Position numbers and translations under genes: made by a program. Shown piece after piece: positions 1 through 8,719 of a stretch of DNA of 64,000 bases. Every line of letters begins with the position of its first letter. Within the stretch, counting starts at the first letter, position 1. Below the pieces are notes generated by a model that worked only from the letters and a program-made list of their open reading frames with translations, was not told the origin of the DNA and ran no database searches. Source of the DNA: Verrucomicrobiaceae bacterium (GTDB lineage Bacteria > Verrucomicrobiota > Verrucomicrobiia > Verrucomicrobiales > Akkermansiaceae); contig JAIXOR010000073.1 of the NCBI GenBank assembly GCA_027486655.1, forward strand, positions 124,001 to 188,000, written 5' to 3'.

Positions 1-901
1 CCCGCGAGACGGAACCCGGCAGGTCCGCATGGCGTTCGGAAAGGAAAAGCGCCGCCCGCATGCCGAGCGAGATGGCCTCGCCATGCAACAGTTTTCCATA
101 GGGCACGGAAGCCTCGATGCCGTGGCCGATCGTGTGCCCGAAGTTCAAAAGGGCGCGGACACCCAGCGTCTCGTGCTCGTCTGCCTCCACCACACGGGCC
201 TTGATCGCGATGTTGCGGGCGATGAGCTCGGCGGGCACATCGCGATTTCCCGGATCGAGCGCCGCCAGATCCGCAAGCATCGAGGCATCGCGGATGGCCG
301 CATGCTTGATCGCCTCGGCGAAGCCTTCGTGAAACTCGCGGTCCGGCAACGTGCGCAGGGTTTCCGGATCCACCAGCACGAGCCGTGGTTGATGGAAGGC
401 TCCTAACAGATTTTTGCCCTCGGCCACGTTCACCCCGGTCTTGCCGCCGACCGACGAATCCACTTGGGAGACGATCGTCGTGGGGATCTGCACGAAGGGG
501 AGCCCCCGGAAAAAGATGGCTGCGACAAAACCCGCGAGATCGCCCACGACACCGCCGCCCAGGGCGATCACCAGCGACTTCCGATCGTGTCCGGCGCGGA
601 TCATGTCGCGGCAGACCTCCTCGGCCCGGCTCATCGACTTCGAAGCCTCGCCGGCCGGCACGGTGTGGAGCGAGCAGGTGAATCCCGCGCTTCGCAGCGA
701 GTCAAGCAGGGGCTCCGCATGCAGTGCGGCCACGGTCTCATCACTGATCACCGCGGTCGCGCGGGCCGTCAAACCGGCATCGATGAGGGCCTTCGCGGCG
801 TGTTTCAGGATTCCGGATTCGACAAGGACGTCATACGAGCGCTGCGCGAGATCGACATGGACGGTGGGCATGCGGCGGAGCATGAAACAACGACCCGTCA
901 T
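1..901 (-). CDS. aroB: 3-dehydroquinate synthase, C-terminus cut by window edge
   Basis: Converts DAHP to 3-dehydroquinate, the second step of the shikimate pathway, in the cytosol using NAD and a divalent metal. The reverse-strand translation gives about 300 residues with the family's glycine-rich GGGVVGDLAGFVAA stretch, the SSVGGKTGVN segment, and the metal-binding region with GFAEAIKHA and LNFGHTIGHGIE. Family members are about 350-370 residues, so roughly 55-65 C-terminal residues lie beyond base 1. Three in-frame ATG codons could start it (901, 883, 871). I chose 901 because a GGGGAT stretch sits just upstream; the recognisable protein begins MPTVHVDL at 871. The frame carries one rare TTA codon (about 404) in CTG-TTA-G context. 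Confidence 0.93.
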   Translation of the reverse strand, partial: MTGRCFMLRRMPTVHVDLAQRSYDVLVESGILKHAAKALIDAGLTARATAVISDETVAALHAEPLLDSLRSAGFTCSLHTVPAGEASKSMSRAEEVCRDMIRAGHDRKSLVIALGGGVVGDLAGFVAAIFFRGLPFVQIPTTIVSQVDSSVGGKTGVNVAEGKNLLGAFHQPRLVLVDPETLRTLPDREFHEGFAEAIKHAAIRDASMLADLAALDPGNRDVPAELIARNIAIKARVVEADEHETLGVRALLNFGHTIGHGIEASVPYGKLLHGEAISLGMRAALFLSERHADLPGSVSR

Positions 902-961
902 GTCCATCCCCGATGCATCCTTGGGTTGCCCTGACCCGCTGGGCGTGGTTTTCTCGGCGGC

Positions 962-1315
962 ATGGAAGTCCGCCAGCGCGATTCTCAGTCGCCCTTCACC
1001 ACCAAGGATGGGTCGACCATCCGCAGTCTGCTCGATCTGGCGAATGCGCCGGTTGCGAAGCAAAGCCTCGCCGAGGCCGAGATCCCGGCGGGCGGCTCGA
1101 CGGAAAGGCACTATCACCGGGAGAGCGAGGAGTTTTATTACCTGCTGGAGGGCAGGGGAGTCATGGAAATCTCCGGTGAAGAGCGCGAGGTCGGTCCGGG
1201 CGATGCCATTTTGATTCCGGCAGGAGCCTGGCACACGATCCGTGCCGTGGAACCGCTCCGATTCCTCTGCTGCTGTGCCCCGCCCTATTCGCACGAGGAT
1301 ACCTATTTCGAATGA
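962..1315 (+). CDS. small single-domain cupin protein
   Basis: A 117-residue cytosolic protein consisting of one cupin barrel. The metal-binding signature is visible as HYHRESEEFYYLLEGRG (His, His, Glu) followed by the second motif PGDAILIPAGAWHTI with its histidine. No leader or membrane segment is seen. The stop codon overlaps the ATG of the sensor kinase gene (ATGA at 1312-1315), so the two are probably translationally coupled. Small cupins of this type bind a metal and a small ligand. Whether it is an enzyme or a ligand-binding accessory of the two-component system cannot be told from sequence. Confidence 0.85.
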   Translation: MEVRQRDSQSPFTTKDGSTIRSLLDLANAPVAKQSLAEAEIPAGGSTERHYHRESEEFYYLLEGRGVMEISGEEREVGPGDAILIPAGAWHTIRAVEPLRFLCCCAPPYSHEDTYFE

Positions 1316-3384
1316 ACGACATGCTTCGAGTCCCCGGATGGCGGATGGTGCTCTTTTGGGTTGCCGCCCTGTTTCCGTGCGCGGCGGCGCAGGGTCAGGC
1401 GACCTGGGATGAGCGCCTTGCAGAAGCCTGCTCGCAGCGGATCCGTGAGATCCGCAAGGAACTCGCCGATGCCACCGCACCCTTGGAATCGATGCCGCGG
1501 ATCCCGATCGATGACCAAGGCGGCACCGGCGGATTCTCGCTCGGCCACCCGCGGGCGATTCCGGAAAAGGACGGCACCTTCGCCGTGGAGGTTGTCTGGG
1601 GGGAGTCTGCGAGGATCGACCGAATCGCACTGGTGCCGGCCCGGCGTTATGATGCCCGTGGACTGGATGCCCAGTATGGCATGCCTGATGCGTTCCGCGT
1701 GGATCTTCTCGATGCAGGAGGCGGCGTGGTGGCCAAGGTGGCTGCCGAGCGGGCCGCCCGCACGGACCCGGTGCGGAAAGGGCATCCGTTCGTCTATCGG
1801 ATCGACCCGCCGGTGAGCGCCGCGGGCTTGCGGATCTCCGCGGATCATCTTGCCCCGGACCCCGATGGGCAGGGCGGGCACGTGCATGCATGGGCGGAGG
1901 TTTTTGCGTTCGAGGATACCCGCAATGTGGCCCTGGGTGCCGCCGTGAAAGGCATCGGTGGAGTGGTTCCCCCGGCACCCTGGCTGTGGAGTCCGGATTT
2001 CCTCGTCGATGGCCAGACGCCCTTGGGGCTTCCTGAAATGCCATCCTCGGAGCACCGCAATGTCGGTTGGTTGTCCAATGGCCGCGAGCATGCCAACGAG
2101 TCCGTCGCACTTCTTCTCGATCTCGGTGAAACCTGCGACATCGACGGGCTGCGGTTGCTGCCCGCCAAACGGCCGACGACCGATCTTCCGAGCGGATTCG
2201 GATTTCCGCGAAAGCTCACTCTTTCCGTCTCGGACACGGGAGAGGCGGAAAGCTGGCGGCAGATCGCCGTGCGGGACTACCGGAATCCCGGCCACAACCC
2301 GGTGGAAATGCCGCTGGAGGGAGTCCGCGGGCGGTATGTCCGGATCGAGGCCACCGAGTTGTGGAAAGCCTTCGAGAAATACCCGGCCTTCTTCGCTCTG
2401 AGCGAGGTGGAGGTGCTTTCCCAAGGGCGCAATCTCGCCCTCGGACGAGCGGTGCGCTCGGCGGATGGCATGCTCAACATCATCGCTCCGGGCGGCCGAT
2501 ACTGGAGTGGGGCCTCGCTGAGCGACGGCTTCGGCCCGGATGGCAGGTTGGTCACAGTGAAGGAGTGGCTCGAGCGGCTCGACGAGCGACATCAACTCGA
2601 AAAAACCATCTATCAACTCCGCAACGAGCGCGCGGGACTCATTGCGCAGTGGCGTGGCGCAGGCCTTGCGGTGTTCGCCCTGCTCGGTGCTGCCGGGGCC
2701 TTCGCCATCGTCGCCCTGCCGATCCGCTATCGCATCCATGCCCGGCGCGAACTGGAAAAAGTGCGCGAACGCATTGCCGGAGATCTTCACGACGAGGTGG
2801 GCAGCAACCTCGGCAGCATCCAGATGTTCGCCGATCTCGCGGAGGGCCGCTCCGGACCTTCCGAGGAGCTCAAGCGCATCCAGCGCATCGCCGCCGAAAC
2901 CGTGAGTGCCGTTCGCGACATCGTCTGGCTCCTTAGACCCGGCGGAGATCATCGCATCGCCACCGTCGAACACCTGCGGGAAACCAGCTCGATCATGCTG
3001 GAGTCGCTCGATTGGAAATTCCACGCCAACGAGGAGGCCTGGCAGGTCGAGCTGCCTGAAGAACGCACCCGCCACCTCTTCCTGTTTTTCCGCGAGGCCC
3101 TTCACAACATCCTCCGCCACGCCAGGGCTGCCACCGTGCTCGTCGATATCTCGAAGTCCGGAAACTCGCTGCGCATCGCCATCACCGATGACGGCGTGGG
3201 CATCGACGCCGCCAGACTCGAACGTCCCGCCACGCTCCGTGCCTTGCGGCAGCGCTCGCTCGCCCTCGGGGCCGACCTGAAGGTAAACACGCATCCCGAT
3301 GAGGGCACCGCACTGATCCTCACCGTCCCCTTGGAAAAACACCCCAAGCGCTCCAAAGCCAGCGTTGCGGGAAAGAATCCCTGA
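1312..3384 (+). CDS. sensor histidine kinase (HisKA_3/NarL type) with discoidin-like extracytoplasmic domains
   Basis: A 690-residue membrane sensor kinase. A signal-like N-terminus (about 1-28) precedes roughly 400 extracytoplasmic residues with at least two stretches resembling F5/8-type C (discoidin) carbohydrate-binding folds: N-x-ALG starts, LVDG and WSPDFLVDG, DLGETCDIDGLRL, GRYVRIEAT. One membrane helix follows at about 449-470. The HisKA_3 phosphoacceptor motif GDLHDEVGSNLG (His near 495) leads into an HATPase domain with FFREALHNILRHA (N box, about 594) and TDDGVGID (G box, about 626). It overlaps the cupin gene by 4 bp and is followed by its likely response regulator. The layout suggests sensing of a saccharide or cell-wall ligand; that is inference. 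Confidence 0.88.
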   Translation: MNDMLRVPGWRMVLFWVAALFPCAAAQGQATWDERLAEACSQRIREIRKELADATAPLESMPRIPIDDQGGTGGFSLGHPRAIPEKDGTFAVEVVWGESARIDRIALVPARRYDARGLDAQYGMPDAFRVDLLDAGGGVVAKVAAERAARTDPVRKGHPFVYRIDPPVSAAGLRISADHLAPDPDGQGGHVHAWAEVFAFEDTRNVALGAAVKGIGGVVPPAPWLWSPDFLVDGQTPLGLPEMPSSEHRNVGWLSNGREHANESVALLLDLGETCDIDGLRLLPAKRPTTDLPSGFGFPRKLTLSVSDTGEAESWRQIAVRDYRNPGHNPVEMPLEGVRGRYVRIEATELWKAFEKYPAFFALSEVEVLSQGRNLALGRAVRSADGMLNIIAPGGRYWSGASLSDGFGPDGRLVTVKEWLERLDERHQLEKTIYQLRNERAGLIAQWRGAGLAVFALLGAAGAFAIVALPIRYRIHARRELEKVRERIAGDLHDEVGSNLGSIQMFADLAEGRSGPSEELKRIQRIAAETVSAVRDIVWLLRPGGDHRIATVEHLRETSSIMLESLDWKFHANEEAWQVELPEERTRHLFLFFREALHNILRHARAATVLVDISKSGNSLRIAITDDGVGIDAARLERPATLRALRQRSLALGADLKVNTHPDEGTALILTVPLEKHPKRSKASVAGKNP

Positions 3385-3430
3385 AGCTTCTCTTTCCGAA
3401 ATCTCCCACCCGCGCTATCCGTTCCTTCGC

Positions 3431-4099
3431 ATGCCACTGCCCGCCACCAACGCCGGAAAAATCCGCCTGATCCTCATCGAAGACCATGCCGATTTCCGGG
3501 AGTCGGTCTCGATGGTGCTCGAACAACGCGCCGGCTACCAATGCGTGGGCGGGTTTTCCACGATGGAGGATGCGCTCGAAGCCATCCGCGGCGGATTGCG
3601 GGCTGATCTCGTGCTTTCCGACCTCGGCCTGCCCGGCATGAGCGGCATCGACGGCATCCGAAAGGTCCGCGAACTCCTGCCCGAGGCGCGGGTTCTGGTG
3701 CTCACGGCCTTCACCGACAAAGCCAAGGTCTTTTCCGCCCTTGAAGCCGGGGCCCACGGATACCTCGTCAAGGCAGGCAGCGCGGTGCGATTGATGGAAA
3801 CGCTCGAGGAGGTGCTGGCCGGTGGCACCCCGCTGGATCCGAAGATCGCCGGGATGATCCTCCAGACCTTTCGCAAACTCAGCCCCATCCCCGAGGCCGA
3901 GACGCTCTCAAGCCGCGAGTGTGAGGTTCTCCAACTTTCGGCGAAGGGCCTCACCCGCAAGGAAATCGCCGATCAGCTCAGCCTCAGCGAGCACTCGGTG
4001 ACGGAGTACATCAAACGCAGCTTCGACAAACTTCACGTGCGCAGTCTGCCCGCCGCCGTCAGCGAGGCCATCCGCCGCGGATTGCTCGACCTGTCCTGA
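3431..4099 (+). CDS. LuxR/NarL-family response regulator
   Basis: A 222-residue cytosolic transcription regulator and probable partner of the preceding kinase. The receiver domain (about 10-125) has the acidic pocket in LILIEDHADF and the phosphoacceptor Asp in LVLSDLGLPGMSG (near 62), with the conserved Lys in GYLVKAG. The C-terminal LuxR-type helix-turn-helix is SSRECEVLQLSAKGLTRKEI followed by a recognition helix. I chose the ATG at 3431 because the receiver fold starts within about ten residues of it; upstream in-frame codons would overlap the kinase end. The NarL-type regulator matches the HisKA_3 class of the kinase. Confidence 0.92.
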   Translation: MPLPATNAGKIRLILIEDHADFRESVSMVLEQRAGYQCVGGFSTMEDALEAIRGGLRADLVLSDLGLPGMSGIDGIRKVRELLPEARVLVLTAFTDKAKVFSALEAGAHGYLVKAGSAVRLMETLEEVLAGGTPLDPKIAGMILQTFRKLSPIPEAETLSSRECEVLQLSAKGLTRKEIADQLSLSEHSVTEYIKRSFDKLHVRSLPAAVSEAIRRGLLDLS

Positions 4100-4212
4100 G
4101 CTCCGCCCCGCTGTCCCATGATTTAGGGACAAGACAACCCGGCGGTTTTCCCTCAATCTTCTCGCGTCGAGGGGAGAGGTCCCCGGTTTCAATCAGCATC
4201 ATGACAAGCTTT

Positions 4213-4238
4213 CGAGGCCGCACGAGTGTGCGGCCTCG
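4213..4238. terminator. perfect 11-bp hairpin downstream of the regulator gene
   Basis: CGAGGCCGCAC and its exact complement flank a 4-base GAGT loop, 114 bp after the regulator stop and 125 bp before the next gene. Only a weak T-rich run (TTGCGTTT) follows, so intrinsic termination is likely but not certain. The rest of 4100-4362 holds no gene; the promoter of the next gene is expected around 4270-4350. Confidence 0.65.
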
Positions 4239-4362
4239 TTGCGTTTCAGGGGTGCGTTTCCGGGGCGGGTGCCTGGCTGGTGCGTGACGTAATTTCCGCC
4301 GTTGCCGACGCAATATCGCCCCTTGGGCAGGCCTGGCGGATGGGCTCAGCTTCGGCCGACCC

Positions 4363-6522
4363 ATGAAACCCATCGGCCTCCTCATTCTTCCCTTGCTGAT
4401 CGCCCCGGCAGCGTCCCTCCATGGTGCCGCAGACATCCTGCGCATTCACGTTTCCCCGACTGGCGATGACAAGGCGGACGGAATCTCGCCCGAACGACCA
4501 CTGCGCACACTGGCGGGGGCCCGCGACCGGATCCGCACGCTGAAAAGCGAGTCCGCCATCCCCGATGGCGGGGTGAGGGTGGAGATCCGGGGCGGCCGCT
4601 ACGTGCTCGATGAGCCGCTGCGTTTCGGCCCCGGGGATTCGGGGAAACCCGGAGCTCCGATCCTCTATCAGAACGCGGATGATTCAACGGTCGAGATCAT
4701 CGGCGGTCGGGCATTGGTGGCTTCCGATTGGTCCCCCGTGAGGGATCCAGCGATGCGGAAGCGCCTGGACGCCTCGGCTGTCGAAAAGATCCGCCAGGTT
4801 TCCATCGACCAACTGGGATTGAAACACGGCGGGCCTTTCCCCGCCAAGTTTGATGACGGTGGCGGTTTGTTCGAGCTGTTCTGGAACGGCCGGAGACTGC
4901 CGCTGTCCCGCTGGCCCAACGAGGGTTGGACGACCATGAAATCCGCCGTGGTCAATGGCGACTCCAAGACCCCCGGGGTGTTCGAATACCGAGGCGACCG
5001 TCCCTCACGCTGGCTCGCCAACCGTGACATCTGGCTCAAGGGTCAATGGCGCGTGGCTTGGGAGGAACCCGCCCTGCGCGTGGCATCCATCGATCCCTCC
5101 ACCTCCCGCATCACGCTCGCCGCCGCCATTTCGCTGGGCATCGGCAACAAGTACACCCGCCCGGCCGGCAATGGAAAGGAACCCTGGTGCGCCCTCAACC
5201 TGCCCGAGGAAATCGACACCCCGGGCGAATGGGCGGTCGATTTCTCAACCCGAACGCTCTACGTCTGGCCGCCCGAAGGGAAGGGCGAGCTGATCGTCAG
5301 TCAGCTGGAGAAACCCATGGTGCTCGCCGAGGGTGTTCAGCATCTCGGCATCTCCGGCCTACGGTTTGCCTTCTCGCTCGGCGATGGCGTGGTGGCGAGC
5401 GGCGTGGATTCATTCTCCCTCACCGGATGCACCCTGAGCAACCTTGGTGGCACCGGCGCGGTGATCGATGGCTACCGCAGCCGCGTGGAAAGCTGCGACA
5501 TGTTCGACCTCGGAGCAGGCTGCGTGATGATTTCCGGCGGCGATCACCTGAAGCTGGTCCCATCCGGAAACGTGGTCATCAACAACCACCTCCATCATTA
5601 CGGGCGGAAGAAAGCCATGTATTCGGCCGCGGTCGACGTCGGATTCGGTGGAGCTCCCAATGCCGCCAACCACAAGGTGGCCGTGGGTGTGCGGGTGGCC
5701 CACAACCTGATCCACCACGGACCCAGGGACGCCATCCTCGTTTCGGGGCAGGATCATGTTTTCGAGCTCAATGACATCCACCGCTGCGGATACGCCTCGG
5801 ACGATCTCGGTGCGTTCTACTCGTGGCTGGACTGGACCATCCGCGGCGTCGTCATCCGCCACAACCACATCCACGACACCATCGGCGGCGTCAATCCGGA
5901 CGACGGAGCCTCGGGCAGCCTCGTTTATGGAAACATCTTCTCCGGGCCGCGCACGGGCGTGTGGATCGCCTCGGGCCCGGATCACACCGTGACCCACAAC
6001 ATCTTCGTCAAATACGAAGGCCCCGTGATCGGCGTGGACGATCGCGGCGTCTCACGCGGATACGCCACGAACAAAAAGCTCATCGACCCGGTGCTCGCGG
6101 TCCGCCCGACCGAGGCTCCATGGTCGAAACGCTTTCCCGAGATGGCCACGCTGCTTCAGGATCGCCCGGAACTTCCCCTGCGCATGAAGTTCACCCGCAA
6201 TGTGATCGTCATCCAGAAGGGCGAGCCGGTGATCCTCAAGATGAACGCCAAAAACAAGGCGGACCCGGCGCTGTTCGAGCAATCCGGAAACTTCGTCACC
6301 GCGGAGGATCCGGGCTTCGTTGATGCGGCGAACGGCAATCTCGCGCTCAAGCCGGACTCGCAGGTCTATCAGAAGATCCCGGGCTTTCCGGAGATTCCCT
6401 TCGGAAAGATCGGGCTCTATCCGGACAAACACCGAAAATCCCTGCCGCCGGTCGGGGAATCCCGGAAACCGGGAGTCAACCCGATGCACCAGTCCGATCC
6501 CGAAACCCACTTCGGCACTTGA
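4363..6522 (+). CDS. secreted right-handed parallel beta-helix protein
   Basis: A 719-residue exported protein with an N-terminal signal peptide (MKPIGLLILPLLIAPAASLHG, cleavage near 22). The start of the mature part (IHVSPTGDDKADGISPERPL, then LAGARDRIRTLK) is the usual entry to pectate-lyase-like beta-helix folds, in which a solenoid of short strands presents a polysaccharide-binding face. Repeated short Asn/Gly/His-rich turns (NNHLHHYG, HNLIHHGPRDAILVSG, RHNHIHDTIGG, THNIF) between about 390 and 560 fit helical rungs. Family members include polysaccharide lyases and glycosidases, but I cannot identify catalytic residues, so the substrate is unknown. It is a monocistron between the regulator and the convergent TPR gene. 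Confidence 0.82.
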   Translation: MKPIGLLILPLLIAPAASLHGAADILRIHVSPTGDDKADGISPERPLRTLAGARDRIRTLKSESAIPDGGVRVEIRGGRYVLDEPLRFGPGDSGKPGAPILYQNADDSTVEIIGGRALVASDWSPVRDPAMRKRLDASAVEKIRQVSIDQLGLKHGGPFPAKFDDGGGLFELFWNGRRLPLSRWPNEGWTTMKSAVVNGDSKTPGVFEYRGDRPSRWLANRDIWLKGQWRVAWEEPALRVASIDPSTSRITLAAAISLGIGNKYTRPAGNGKEPWCALNLPEEIDTPGEWAVDFSTRTLYVWPPEGKGELIVSQLEKPMVLAEGVQHLGISGLRFAFSLGDGVVASGVDSFSLTGCTLSNLGGTGAVIDGYRSRVESCDMFDLGAGCVMISGGDHLKLVPSGNVVINNHLHHYGRKKAMYSAAVDVGFGGAPNAANHKVAVGVRVAHNLIHHGPRDAILVSGQDHVFELNDIHRCGYASDDLGAFYSWLDWTIRGVVIRHNHIHDTIGGVNPDDGASGSLVYGNIFSGPRTGVWIASGPDHTVTHNIFVKYEGPVIGVDDRGVSRGYATNKKLIDPVLAVRPTEAPWSKRFPEMATLLQDRPELPLRMKFTRNVIVIQKGEPVILKMNAKNKADPALFEQSGNFVTAEDPGFVDAANGNLALKPDSQVYQKIPGFPEIPFGKIGLYPDKHRKSLPPVGESRKPGVNPMHQSDPETHFGT

Positions 6523-6533
6523 ATCCGCTCTGA

Positions 6534-6875
6534 TCAGGCATCCCTGACGACGCGCCCGCCCAGTGAGAGGATGCGGGCGTTGCCCTTGGCGGCCTCCGCC
6601 TCGGCGATGTTGCCGTCCCGCACATACATCTGCGAGAGGCTGGTCCAGGCGAGCAGGTCGTTGGGCTTGAGCGTGACCGCCTGGAGCCCGCAACCGATCG
6701 CTTCCTTGACCGAGCCGGTCTTCAACAAGGCCATGCCCAGGGCATGCCACCCGTCAAAGAACGCGGGATCCGCCTCCACGCACCGACGGTAGAGGGGGAT
6801 GGCCTCCTCCATCTCGCCGAGGGCAAGGTGGCCGTTGGCTTCGTCAAACCAATCCTGAACCGGGGAGGGATCCAC
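6534..6875 (-). CDS. small TPR-repeat protein
   Basis: A 113-residue cytosolic protein made of about two and a half tetratricopeptide repeats (DEANGHLALGEMEEAIPLYR, GWHALGMALLKTGSVKEAI, AWTSLSQMYVRDGNIAEAE). It starts with GTG only 3 bp after the stop of the upstream chaperone gene, so the two are certainly co-transcribed and probably translationally coupled. TPR proteins of this size are protein-protein adaptors; the partner here is not evident. It converges on the beta-helix gene with an 11-bp gap. Confidence 0.8.
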   Translation of the reverse strand: MDPSPVQDWFDEANGHLALGEMEEAIPLYRRCVEADPAFFDGWHALGMALLKTGSVKEAIGCGLQAVTLKPNDLLAWTSLSQMYVRDGNIAEAEAAKGNARILSLGGRVVRDA

Positions 6876-6878
6876 GGC

Positions 6879-8540
6879 TCACTTCTGCTTGTAGAGTGGC
6901 ACCACGTTGGCGGCCTCGATGCGGGCGGTCATCCAGTCGGTGAAGGCACTGATCTCGTTCCGTCCGGCCGTGGCCTTGACCTGCGAGTCCAGGGTTGCGG
7001 TGGCGTTTTCATCCTTCACCACCTCGCGCTTGGCGACGAGGAAGACAAAGGCGCGGTCCGCCTCGACAATCACCTCGGCCAGGCTTCCGGGATCCACGTA
7101 GCGGCCCATTTCAAACAGGTTCTTCGGCTCGGTCGCCGCATCCGGACGATAGCTGCGGGTGACCTTCTCGACCGGTTTCACCTCCTTGATGCCGGCTTCC
7201 TTGGCGGCGTCGGCAAACGACTTTCCGCCGGCCAGCAGCGAGGTGATCTTGGTGCGGGCCTCCTCGGCGGCCTTTTTGAGCGCTTCTCCGGCCTTTTCGG
7301 CGATGTATTGGACGCGGGCCTCATCCTTGGCCTCCTCGAAGGTCTTGGGACGGGATTTCTCCTCACCGTCGAGACGGGCGATCAGCCATTGGTTCTCACC
7401 CACGGCGATCGGTTGGGAGATCTTGGAAAGCGGATCAGCAGTGGGCTCGATCTTGAACAACTCGTCCACGGCCTTGCCACCACGGCTGGAGGAACGAAGG
7501 CTGAGCTCCAGATCCGCCGGTGCCTTGGAGCGCGGGAAAAGCTCGGTAGTCTTGATTTCCCAACCGTTGGCCTTGGCGAGGTCTTCGAAACCGGCACCCT
7601 TCTGGTCCTCAAGCTTGGTGGCGAAGTCATCGACCATGCCGTCGGTTTCAATCTGCTTCTTGCGGCGCGCTTCGGCGGCTTCCGCAGCCTTCTTGGCCTT
7701 CTCGGCCTCCTTGGCTTTCTTCTGCTCGTCGGTGGCGGCGGCATCGGCAAGCGAGTCCTTCTTCTCATCCTCCGCCGCGGCGTCGGGCGGCAGTTGCGGG
7801 GTCACCAGAAGGTAGCTGAACTTGCGGGTGGGCTCGGTGGTGAAGGAGTCCTGGATGTTCTCCCAGTATGCCTTCACCTCGTCTTCGGTCGGCTGGATTT
7901 TCTCCTCGAAACCATCGATGTCGAGACGACCGATTTCTCCCGAAATCTGCTGGTTTTCCAGAGACTGCGAGATGGCCACGGCATCACGGTTGTCGAGCAT
8001 GCCGGAAGCGATGATCGAGTTCAGTTTGTTATAGGAAAGCAGGTCCGTGACGAGCTCGCGAAGATCGCCCTCGGTCATGCCGAGGCGGCCGATGCCCTTC
8101 TCGACGAAGTTGCGGTAGGTTTCCTCGCTGAACTTGCCGTCCTTGTCGGCGAAGGCGCGCATCGTCCGGATGTGGGCGGAGACTTCCTCGTCACCCGGGT
8201 GGATGCCGAACTCATCGGCGGCATTGCGCACGATGATGCGGCCGGTGAAGAACTTCTCCGCCGCGTCATCGCGCCCGGTCGCGCCGGTCGAGAGCGCCAT
8301 CAGAAATTGATAGAGGCCGAAGTCGCCGGCTCCGGCCAGGCCGGAAACCAGTTCCAGGGCACCGCTGCCCAGGTGGTTGAACTCCTTGTCGTTGTAGGTG
8401 CGGCCGGCGATCTTCATGATGTTCCGTCCGCCGCCGCCGCTGCGGAAGAGGTCGTCCTTGATGCCGATGACCAGGGCGAAGATGACGAGTGCCAGACCGA
8501 GGATGATGAGGCCTTTGTATTTGCGGATGTTTTCGATCAT
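6879..8540 (-). CDS. membrane-anchored SurA/PpiD-like periplasmic chaperone
   Basis: A 553-residue protein with a short cytosolic N-terminus, one membrane helix (GLIILGLALVIFALVIG, about 10-26) and a long extracytoplasmic part. The arrangement, with an N-terminal helical region starting IAGRTYNDKEF, a charged Lys/Ala/Glu-rich coiled-coil stretch (about 250-300) and a C-terminal helical lobe, follows PpiD and SurA, which escort outer-membrane proteins. I do not see an intact parvulin active-site block, so chaperone activity is more likely than proline isomerase activity. Upstream is the divergent membrane-protein gene, leaving a 179-bp shared promoter region (8541-8719). Confidence 0.8.
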   Translation of the reverse strand: MIENIRKYKGLIILGLALVIFALVIGIKDDLFRSGGGGRNIMKIAGRTYNDKEFNHLGSGALELVSGLAGAGDFGLYQFLMALSTGATGRDDAAEKFFTGRIIVRNAADEFGIHPGDEEVSAHIRTMRAFADKDGKFSEETYRNFVEKGIGRLGMTEGDLRELVTDLLSYNKLNSIIASGMLDNRDAVAISQSLENQQISGEIGRLDIDGFEEKIQPTEDEVKAYWENIQDSFTTEPTRKFSYLLVTPQLPPDAAAEDEKKDSLADAAATDEQKKAKEAEKAKKAAEAAEARRKKQIETDGMVDDFATKLEDQKGAGFEDLAKANGWEIKTTELFPRSKAPADLELSLRSSSRGGKAVDELFKIEPTADPLSKISQPIAVGENQWLIARLDGEEKSRPKTFEEAKDEARVQYIAEKAGEALKKAAEEARTKITSLLAGGKSFADAAKEAGIKEVKPVEKVTRSYRPDAATEPKNLFEMGRYVDPGSLAEVIVEADRAFVFLVAKREVVKDENATATLDSQVKATAGRNEISAFTDWMTARIEAANVVPLYKQK

Positions 8541-8719
8541 GAAAAAGGTGCGCGGGTTCTGCGGACGCGGGGGAGTAAAGAGGGACCTTGGCCGGGCTTC
8601 AATGGTAATTCTCAGGGGTTCGGCAGACGGCCGATTCCGCCGGGAATCCGGCCGCCGGGGGATTTCGGAAACAATCCGGCTTGCCCGCGGCCGGGAATGC
8701 GGGTTCCTTGGGGGTCTTG

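Noticed and set aside
1303-3342. Minus-strand open frame of 679 codons opposite the sensor kinase
   Set aside because: The plus strand contains HisKA_3 and HATPase motifs; the antisense frame has no recognisable feature.
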